64,000 nt of DNA from Rhizoclosmatium globosum. Taxonomy: Eukaryota > Chytridiomycota > Chytridiomycetes > Chytridiales > Chytriomycetaceae. Where the stretch lies: positions 124,001 through 188,000 of the forward strand of contig MCGO01000078.1 in the NCBI GenBank assembly GCA_002104985.1, given 5' to 3'. Every line of letters starts with the position of its first letter. The first letter of the stretch is position 1. Made by a program: the position numbers and the translations under genes. Below are positions 56,501-64,000 of the stretch, in pieces. The notes below the pieces were generated by a model. That model was not told the DNA's origin. It did not search any database and saw nothing but the letters and a program-made list of their open reading frames with translations.

Positions 56501-57183
56501 CAGCTCTTTTCCGGTTGTCTATATTCAGAATTCGCAGCGTCGGTCCTAGAAACATCCATCAGAAGTTGTGTCTTTGAAGGAGGCAACCCAAACACGTATT
56601 TACAATTCGGCAAATGTCCTCAAACATGGTTCGTCCCAGATCGACACTTTTGTCTTTGAACACTGAATAACAGTTCGCGATGACGAAAGTGGTTTCCAGG
56701 CACGTCCATCAAATCCAAATGCATCGGCGTAAAGTGCGATTTGCCTGATTGAAGTAGATTCGGTTAAGTCGATTAATAAGTTATTAAGTGGTAATTACAC
56801 ATCGGAGCTGTATCGTTTGAGCTTTGGAACGACAGTCTCAGTCAGGATCGTACTGCCACTTTGCTGTATCACAAACTAGTCAGTGTTTGACAGGTTCTCC
56901 AAAAGAGACGTACCACAGGCTTCGGATTGAGGATGAACGAATAGGCATCTTCATTTCGCAGGAGGACACCCGGGATAGGAACCATCAAGGGACTTAGTTG
57001 TAGTTACTAGTTGGTTAATTGGTGCTGATTGGCAGTGGCAGTGGCGGGTTCTCACCCAGCATCAGAATGTGTTTGGCCAAGATTTGCATTTGGATATTGG
57101 AACTTGACAGACGGAACTGGTTGTTGAGGTCCGTACTCGGCAATTAGAACGTGAGAGAGAAGGGGTGGGGTTCCGGTCTCCAT
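53550..57183 (-). CDS. DENN-domain protein, Afi1/MesA-like
   Basis: Multi-exon gene from ATG 57183 (METGTPPLLSHVLIAEYGPQ) to a stop at 53552-53550. N-terminal exons read HVLIAEYGPQQPVPSVKFQY, VPIPGVLLRNEDAYSFILNP, then PPLYAINYVRKAGDKTRALA (about 56235-56175) and SALDTFMRGEKIAVITSLFQ. The core DENN signature is STHPMVFLMNAVISEKRVVF, an Ala/Gly loop, GFIAGTTDPSIEDRPELYDV and LCDINTGKI (55570-55200). A helical region (FVDVTAAFEVEIANTTLIGR) and a disordered C-terminus with Gly/Gln/Pro repeats follow. Known: DENN proteins are Rab GEFs, and Afi1/MesA members act in polarity with Arf3-type GTPases. The 'GTT(N/D)P...LCD..TG' pattern favours this subgroup. Several junctions in 56100-57000 are approximate. 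Confidence 0.68.
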
Positions 57184-59022
57184 TTTCACAATGAATTAAA
57201 TCCTGTTTCTACTGAATTAATTATACATCATTAATTCATTCGAAACATTTGTTATCAAATGCAGATTGGACATGACTAATTCTTTTCATTAAGAAACCAC
57301 CTCTACAGGCTCTACTGCCACAATGAAATCATCTTGTTAACTTAATATATAAACTCTATCATTTTCAAAAGCATTTAATACTGGGGTCCTGTTTGCTAAT
57401 CAGGAGTCATTCTGATCGCGGTCGTCAAAACCGTCGAGAACTTCTGAACTTTTCAGAGAAGAAAAGAAAGAAAAGCTTTATAAAATCCAAAGCTTGAAGA
57501 TCTTTCTTTTTTTTTCTTGTTCACGAGGCGGCACGAGGACAGATCAGAAGACCATGTTTCCTCACGCGACAGTCCGCTTTCACAAATCACCGTCAAAGTG
57601 TGTCTACTCGTCTATTTTCAACTGAAGCAATGAAGGAAGCTTGACTGCAAACATACTAGCCACATCTAGTATTGTGGACAGACTTTCCAAATAGTCTCTT
57701 TCGAGCTGCCAACCCTTAAATCAGTAAAAAACGCTGACAGACACTGGTGCCTCTCTCACGTTTTTAATCAAAAAATTCGATTTGGGAGGCTCACTTGGGC
57801 TTTGCTGAGCGAAAAGGTACAAAAGGACGGATGGCACTTTCCTTCAGACAAATATCAAATTTGGATACCAGTTGAACTTGTTTTGCTGACGTTGCAAGTG
57901 CTGTCTGTCAAGTGCAAGCTGCACGATGCTCTCGTGCTCTTAGTCTTGGTGGCGATGACGGTGATTCAAGGAGACACTGACTTGCTGTCTCTGCTTTCAA
58001 GGTTGTCACCCAAGCATTCACATTGACAACAAAGCACATCAAATCACAAGTTGCTTTGTAATTGATCTCTGTGCCGCCTTATTTCAACTGGTTCTTTCAA
58101 CTTTCCAAATGGGAAAAGTTTCTTTCGTTCAAAGCGACGTTGTTCCTTCACACTCTGAACACTCTCGTTATGGTTCCGATCTGACTTGCTTCAGCCCTGA
58201 GAGCGTTATCGATACTTGGTCAAGAATTCTATCTTTGGTGATCCGGCTCTATGCATCATGTCCTATGCACTTGCTCTCCAATCCCACTCCCACTGCCACA
58301 CTTTGTTTACTCACCTTGATCGTCACCCTTCATTCAACTACCGCTTCTTCTACTGCTTCTGGTACAAAGTTCTATACTCGGTGATCATTCTATGCCTAGT
58401 CCGCTTGGTGCTTTACTGTTGGATCTGTGAACGCCCCCTCTGGGTTGTGATCGGATGTGACCTGCCCTTGCTCCCTTCTGGTTCAAAGTTCTATATGCAT
58501 TTCTTCCAACTACTACGACTTGGTACAAAATTCTATATACGGACGGCTGCGTTGTCTTTTGATAAGGCATCCGACTCTCTCTGTGTTGTCCTTGGCAACG
58601 CGAGACACAACTTGTTCAATGGAGGCCAACAACTACTACCTGGCTCTCCACCACTTTCTTGGTACAAAATTCTATATGAAACTCCAGTCTTCCTGACTAT
58701 TCACTTCTCTCTTTTTTGGGTATGGACAAACCTTCCACTCCCACCACTCACCTTTGGTAAAATTCTATATGCCCGTGCGGTCAACCAACCACACTTTCTT
58801 GGTATAATATTCTATCTGTCGCTGAACTGCGACACATTGTCACACTTTCACTGTATATTTGTCAATAATCTTCTGTACACTCCCCGTTCATCCTTTTCGA
58901 ACATTTAGTAAAATAAACTATTGATTAGTTAGTATTATTGTGTTATGTTCTATTAATGGATGAATTCAAAAGTGAAACACGGAACGGACTAATTCGGATG
59001 ATACACAATTTCCCTTCTCGAA
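57184..59022 (+). other. Intergenic region with motif repeats in its second half
   Basis: About 1.8 kb without a supported gene. The first kilobase is unremarkable apart from a T-run near 57505. From 58215 a ~20 nt motif recurs seven times (separate entry). A 230-codon open frame at 58216-58908 follows this repeat but is not thought to be a gene. Confidence 0.5.
58215..58821 (+). repeat. Seven dispersed copies of a CTTGGTACAAAATTCTATAT motif
   Basis: Copies start at about 58215, 58357, 58476, 58519, 58657, 58751 and 58797, same orientation, unequal spacing (about 40-140). The core GGTACAAAATTCTATAT varies by one to three bases between copies. Copies fall in different reading frames (giving YKVLY in one and TKFYI in another), so selection or duplication acted on DNA or RNA, not on protein. 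Confidence 0.6.
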
Positions 59023-60153
59023 ATGTCAACGGCAGCACAGCGGGAATTGGACGCCCGGCATCTTTCGTCTTCGCGAGTTCTGTACTCAACATTGGCAGCA
59101 GACATTGTGGCGGCAGCAGCAACGGCTGGAGTCACTTCTCCAAGTGAGGAACAAACACTGAGCCTGAGAGCTTCTTGAGCTAACCCCAACTTAACCCTAA
59201 CCAACTCAACAACCACATCATCAACTAGTTGTGGCAGTGATTGACCGGTCCATCATTGCAAACTTCAGTGGAAAGCAGACATTGATCAAAGGTCTTGGTG
59301 AAGGATTCATGACACTGCTCACCAATCCACTCTTCCACTTTCGCCAGCCATCTGTCCTTGCCGTCTTTACTGTGTACAGCTTGACCTATGCCGCTGTAAG
59401 TTATCTGCTGTCTGTCACTAGGAACAACCTGGCACCATCCAAACAAAGATAAGAACCTGACACCCACTTCCAATCCAAAAAAAAACAACAGACAAACGTC
59501 ACAGACACGTTCTCAAAGAAACTCTCCTACGACCCAGCTGCACCCAAATTCATTGCTTCTTCAGTCACAAACACGGGTCTGACAATCTGGAAAGACAGTC
59601 TGTTGACACGGTGGTTTGGACAGGGAACTCCCAGACCTGTTGCGTTGAAGTCGTACATGTGCTTTGGATTCAGGGACTCGTTGACGATGGCGGCGGCGTT
59701 TACGTTCCCGCCTATGTTGTCGGGGTATTTGCAGACTCAGGGGGTGAAGAAGGAGGGGGCCGACGTTGCGTGTCAGTTGCTTTTGCCTTGTGCTTTTCAG
59801 TTTGTTACCACGCCTGTGCATTTATTGGGTATGTACCTTTTATAATTTATTTGACGTGGGGATTCTGTGTCATATTGGTTCAGGTGGTCTCAATCAGAGT
59901 CTCAAGCTCACATTCACCATCCATATGTATTCATTGAATCTGGCTCTAAATCAATCTAATAGGACTCGACTATTATAATCGACCCGACCACGTAGCTGCA
60001 GGAGGAAACATTGGACGTGTCCGAGCGATTGGGAAGGAATACCTTCCATCCGTTTTTGCTCGCATGGGTCGTATTCTGCCGGCATTTGGATTTGGAGGTG
60101 TCATTAACCAAAGAGTCAGGAGGAGTGTTAGCGAGACTTTGGCAGCACAATAA
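59023..60153 (+). CDS. Conserved membrane protein, probably mitochondrial
   Basis: Exons 59023-59143, 59229-59395, 59492-59828 and 59963-60153, exact phases; 271 aa. The N-terminus (MSTAAQRELDARHLSSSRVL) lacks acids near the start and could be amphipathic. Recognisable stretches: FSGKQTLIKGLGEGFMTLLT, FRQPSVLAVFTVYSLTYAAT, CFGFRDSLTMAAAFTFPPML, a segment TTPVHLLGLDYYNRP across the last intron, and RMGRILPAFGFGGVINQRVR at the end. By memory this is like a fungal mitochondrial membrane family that includes yeast YIL077C; I hold that only weakly. Two or three hydrophobic segments are present. The last exon has an AATAAA 57 bases after the stop (60210). Confidence 0.62.
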
Positions 60154-60285
60154 TCGTGCTATTATGGATTTGGCATAGAGTATTATTTCGGGACTAGAAA
60201 AAAATGTCTAATAAAATGGGGGAATAAGAAAGAATGTGGAAAATGTGAATTAAATGTCTATTGAGTAGTAAAGCTCGAAACTGGT

Positions 60286-62229
60286 TCATTTCTTTTCGGA
60301 TTCGCTCAAATGTGGCTGTGATGTGCGTTGGTCAGGGTTACTTTTGGTCAAGTCTAGTTGAGGTGGTTGGGACGTGGATGCACGCCTGCTGTGACGTGAA
60401 CTTTCTTCACTAACACGGTTCATCGAAGTTCTGATTCCAGTTGCAGATCTAATCGGATCTTCAACAAAAGTTTGAATAGGCTGAGGACGACGAATTCCAA
60501 TATCTGCAGCCAGGCTTGTGACTGAATCGCTTCCAATTTCGGTTGTTCGGAGAGACGGTTTTGCTGTAGGCCCTCTTTTCCAAGCTGCAAAGAGTTTACT
60601 TCCAGTCGCATTGAAACCAAGCTTAGATTTTCCAGGATCCACAGACTCCATTCCCTCAGATACTGTTGGTTTTGACATCAGAATGGAGTTACGCCTGAGA
60701 AGGTCTGAAAACACTGATACTAATTGCTTGAACGACTTTTGAAGTTCTGCAAGCTCATAAATGAAAGAGTGTCCCTTTGAATCAACACTGCTTCCAATGG
60801 CCTCTTGGAATTTAAGGTCTTTAAGAAGCATGATTTGAGACACGACGAGGTATAGTTGTGCTGAAATCATGTAAGCAAACAAAATACCAATGGTGACGAA
60901 TCCTCCGATGATTCCGATCATCATATACCCGGTAATGTTGCTCAGTGTACTCATTTGTGATTCGACAGAGTCAACATTCATGTAAATCACAAAGAGAAAC
61001 TGCTTTCCGTTCAGTCCGTATGCATTCATTCCAAGCTTCCACGTCGCACCACCTATCTTCCTATCAACAAACCAGTTCGCAGTTCCAGGAAAATATTCGC
61101 CTATAAATGAGGCTATTATGTTGAGTGTCGCAGGCACGTTGTTGACTGTTCCGTAATGATCCGTTGTATTTACAAACTTGGAAAAGTCTTGAAAGAACGG
61201 ATCGTTGATTTCGTTGATTTTCAGAATAGTTCCGTTTTGGATCAGTGGGATTTGACTGGAGGTTCCAATTACTGTTCCTGTATCGCACTCAATCACGGCC
61301 GCGAATATCGGGAACGCGACGATGGAGATAATGTTTTGGATTTGGAGCGATATAAACGAGAGTGTCCAGTCGTTTCCGAATGTGACTTGTTCTCCTGTTG
61401 TGGGATTTGTCACGAAATAGTAGGCCGTTTTGAATGGAGTTCCGGCAAAGACGTATGTGTCTGTGTAACCGAATGCTTCTCCGAGAGGGTATTCGAGATT
61501 TACCCCAACGTTTCCACCAACAGCGTTTGCTAAAGTGTTGTTGTTCCCTGGATTTGAGGGATCCATTTCCGGGACTGGTGTCGGTGTAGATCGGGGAGCC
61601 AATCGGAGTCCCGTTTGTATCGCATAGGTATGTATAGAAGGTCATTCCAGATTGATTCCACCATCGAAGTTGAGTGTTTCCATTTGCATCCAGGCCGTAA
61701 TTGTAACCTACTTGATATCCACTGGGATATGTGTTGATGTACATACTTGTCGTATATCTTCGGTAGCTTTTGAGCTCAATGAGTTGGGTTGCGAAAGTTT
61801 CGGCGGCTCTTTCAGGTGTTGCGAAACTCCATTTTCCAGTCTTGAAACAGGTAAATTATCAGTTCAGAATTATATTAAATCACATACTCGAAACATTTCT
61901 GCTTGCATCGCGTTTATTTTCGCAAGAGTTTGAGCTGAATCGAGGAGATAGTTGGAGACTTGATTGGACACGAGGAACTCAATCTCTTCAATCAATTGAC
62001 TCACGTTCTCTTTTCCAGCCGAGAGTGTGAGTTGCCTATGCACCTATTTGAGCCTCTTTTTGAAGGGAAAAAGATCGACATACCAGCCCAAAACTCCCAC
62101 TGTTACTGCACACGCGCAAATAAAACTGGCCATGAGAAGAAATAAACGTGGCTTACGGCGAAGCATTTCTGTCATTGTGCTTGAAGTGTGTGAACCTGCG
62201 ACAGACCCTTGCCGCCTTACTTCGGTCAT
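60286..62229 (-). pseudogene. Two-TM Cache-like receptor, member 4, frameshifted
   Basis: Same family as 44265-50137, opposite strand and 10 kb away. Exons 62229-62084, 62035-61888 and 61840-60286; introns 3 and 4 of the tandem members are absent. TM1 LFLLMASFICACAVTVGVLG, EEIEFLVSNQVSNY, FATPERAAETFAT, FGNDWTLSFISLQI, FPIFAAVIECDTGTVIGTSS and TM2 YMMIGIIGGFVTIGILFAYM are all present. Near 61556-61566 the frame breaks: homologues read GNGTLANPGNNNTL, here two bases are missing and the frame leaves after SPGNGSL to a stop at 61289. The downstream frame is open from 61602 to 60286 and well conserved. Either a recent null allele or a sequencing error. The cytosolic tail is about 120 residues longer than in the other members. 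Confidence 0.7.
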
Positions 62230-62733
62230 TTTTCGGTGAGATTTACGGGACTGAAGTAGTGGTTCTCCTGCTTTGAAAAGTATATTTTGTTCTACTGGCT
62301 TTCCAAGAAGGATATTCAAAGACTGATCATGCGATTCTGTCCCTTAAATTTTCCAATTTGAGTGTGAAGGTGAGCTTTGATCCTCCCACTTTGTCTTCGC
62401 TGGAGCTGGCTGGCACAATATGGATTCAGCTCATACAGCTCAATGATGTCAATAAGTTGGATACGGCTATGTTGGCCACATGGTCGTGGGTATTGCCATT
62501 GTTGCGCTGGGATTGCTTGAGAGTCCTGACATTCCAACTGTGATCATCCTAACCATCTTACAATAGTTTAGACTCTAATATCATTTGTTTCATCATCGCG
62601 GATCTAATCTGGAACATCCGATCATATTCGCAAGGAATTGAATTGAGTTGAGTGTCACTAAGTGCAGCCGCGATATTCCAACACAACAAATTCCACAAAT
62701 AGACCATAATTAAATTGAAATAGAATCATCGAC
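62230..62733 (+). other. Intergenic region between divergent genes
   Basis: About 500 bases; short open frames without recognisable content. It probably holds both promoters. Confidence 0.4.
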
Positions 62734-63572
62734 ATGGGTGCTGAAGTATCGACGCAAAGTGAGTCCTATTATCGTAGAGTACGAAATAGCTGACGGCATA
62801 AAAACCGTTTAGATAAATCCAACAAGTCCCTCCGGTTCGCAGACGCAAACAATCGTCGTTCTGTTCCTGTAAATCCTGTTGTCTTGAACTCGAACGGTAG
62901 AAAATCGAGGGCAGGGCGATTCTCGCTATTTGTTCCACGACCTAGCGATGTTAGTAAAGATGATCGCGATTTTTATGCGAAAGGATTGGCAGAAACTGCC
63001 AAGAAGGAAAGCGAGGCCGTGACTGTCGTTCTAGTGCAAGAGCCTGGTGAGAACCCTATATTTTTAAACTTGTCATCATGAAATACTGAGGTTTCGGGCT
63101 TATAGTAATGGCAGAGCCAATAAGTTTTGAAGACAAGATCAAGGCCCGCATGGAGTGGTTGAAAGAAACTGACACCACGACTCGCGATGAACGAATCCAG
63201 AAACGTGTAAAAGGAACAGATCCATCCCTTCCAGTATGGCACTATCAAGGAATGTTTGTCAGTGATACACATGGTGCCTTGTTCCTTGATCGACCTGTCG
63301 AAGGGTACTTCAACTTCTGGTTCCATGAAAACTCGAGCAAGTTGCGTGCAGGTGTGTTGGGTGGGACCGCAGGGTTCTGGGAGTTCGATAAGCTTGCGAT
63401 CTACGATTGGCCATACTTTGAGTATGAAGATTATGAAGCTCCGTGGGCGGGTAGCTTAATTGAGTTTCAGGAGGGAGGTGCTGATGTCATCCACTTTTTT
63501 GTTGGCGTTGGGTCTGAGCCCATCGTGTTCAAGAGAATCGAGTATGAGTATGATTGGACTTACCAATTCTAG
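62734..63572 (+). CDS. Unknown soluble protein with N-myristoylation-type start
   Basis: Exons 62734-62758, 62813-63046 and 63106-63572, exact phases; 241 aa. The start MGAEVSTQ has Gly2 and Ser6, a good N-myristoylation motif, so membrane tethering is likely. A basic Ser/Arg/Asn-rich segment follows (NNRRSVPVNPVVLNSNGRKS), then RFSLFVPRP. The C-terminal 150 residues are rich in aromatic residues (KLAIYDWPYFEYEDYEAPWA) and acidic near the end (FKRIEYEYDWTYQF). I do not recognise the family. Poly(A) signal AATAAA at 63635-63640. Confidence 0.6.
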
Positions 63573-63634
63573 TCATTAGAAATACGGGCTTGATCAATGG
63601 AAGTGGGCATTCTATGATACATTTATGAAATATA

Positions 63635-63640
63635 AATAAA
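63635..63640 (+). promoter_or_regulatory. Poly(A) signal AATAAA
   Basis: Canonical hexamer 63 bases after the stop codon at 63572. Confidence 0.5.
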
Positions 63641-63766
63641 CCTTAATAACCCTCACCTAGGTTTTCTTGTTAAGAATGCTTACGAATCAAAGAGGATTGC
63701 AATCAACCGAACGACACCCAAGTCATCTCGATATGAATACAATCGGCTGCTCTAACAGTTTTTTAA

Positions 63767-64000
63767 GTCACAGACAAGGTGTTTTGTAACCTATATTCAT
63801 CTGTTTTTAACCCTAACCCTGAAATGGGGGCTGCCATGAGTTACTACGCACTCGGAGTCATTCTTGCTCCTGCCCTCGGTCCAATTGTCGGTGGATTCAT
63901 GACTCAAGGCGTTTCTTGGCAATGGCTCTTTTACATGATCAGTATCTTTGGTGACGTCCTTGCCCTTGCGGGTACCTGGTTGCTTCCTGAGACATATGCA
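63767..64000 (+). CDS. MFS transporter fragment (drug:H+ antiporter type), cut by window end
   Basis: The frame is open from 63767 to the window edge. From ATG 63824 it reads MGAAMSYYALGVILAPALGP and IVGGFMTQGVSWQWLFYMIS, which is the region of TM5 motif C (GPALGPxxGG) and the following WxWLF element of 12/14-TM drug antiporters. Family members have about 150 residues before this point, so this is an internal exon and 63824 is not the true start. The upstream exon and acceptor were not identified; no convincing AG precedes 63824 in the right phase. The gene may be a 5'-truncated copy. Confidence 0.6.

Noticed and set aside
58216..58908. 230-codon open frame in the motif-repeat region
   Set aside because: The repeated motif falls in several frames, composition is not protein-like, and no domain or splice structure is seen.
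62734..62758. Similarity of the myristoylated N-terminus to a viral capsid protein start
   Set aside because: The match is limited to a few residues of a generic N-myristoylation motif; the rest of the protein and its introns show a cellular gene.
63807..63820. TTAACCCTAACCCT as a telomere trace (also at 59191-59202)
   Set aside because: Only two units at each place, inside or beside genes; too short for an interstitial telomere.
1..64000. CRISPR arrays, bacterial operons, prophage
   Set aside because: No short regularly spaced repeats with spacers; genes are intron-containing and monocistronic.

Overview
The window is nuclear DNA of a fungus, most likely an early-diverging zoosporic one (a chytrid). 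Genes carry many short GT-AG introns (about 50-110 nt). The gene set is fungal or eukaryotic: the ECM29 proteasome scaffold, a CSC1/OSCA stress-gated channel, a GCR1-type DNA-binding protein, a DENN (Afi1/MesA-like) regulator, a CCR4-type nuclease and CTR-like, PHI-1-like and DUF599 proteins. The chytrid placement is inference from this mix and from families I do not know outside such fungi.

Layout. 1-8.4 kb: a 5'-truncated unknown gene, a CTR-like transporter whose Met filter is replaced, and two tandem genes that each encode a double-headed purple acid phosphatase with a predicted GPI-anchor tail. 8.4-15.6 kb: a small basic protein and, convergent to it, ECM29. 15.6-17.5 kb: gene-poor DNA with two copies of a ~430 bp direct repeat. 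17.5-25.6 kb: the CSC1/OSCA channel with a CFEM-like ectodomain, a secreted PHI-1-like protein and the GCR1-domain protein. 26.6-36.7 kb: a flavin monooxygenase gene split by an 8.3 kb Ty3/gypsy-type LTR retrotransposon. The element has identical 221 bp LTRs and a 4 bp target duplication, so insertion is recent. Its pol ORF carries a complete-looking ExoIII/APE-type endonuclease domain between RNase H and integrase, the most unusual object in the window.

36.8-43.5 kb: a five-exon VOC/glyoxalase-fold gene, a CCR4-like nuclease with a long disordered N-terminus and polyQ C-terminus, and an unknown basic protein. 43.8-50.1 kb: a short ORF sharing the last domain of that unknown protein, then three tandem two-TM receptor-like proteins (Cache-like ectodomain, HAMP-like juxtamembrane region, no output domain). 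A fourth, frameshifted member lies inverted at 60.3-62.2 kb. 50.5-60.2 kb: a DUF599 membrane protein, a tandem pair of unknown paralogues, the DENN gene, an intergenic block with seven copies of a ~20 nt motif, and a probable mitochondrial membrane protein. The right end holds a probable N-myristoylated unknown protein and the start of an MFS transporter.

No operon logic applies. The recurring local theme is tandem duplication: phosphatases, Cache receptors, the paralogue pair, and the direct repeats. Exon limits were read by eye from splice signals, frame continuity and comparison of paralogues.
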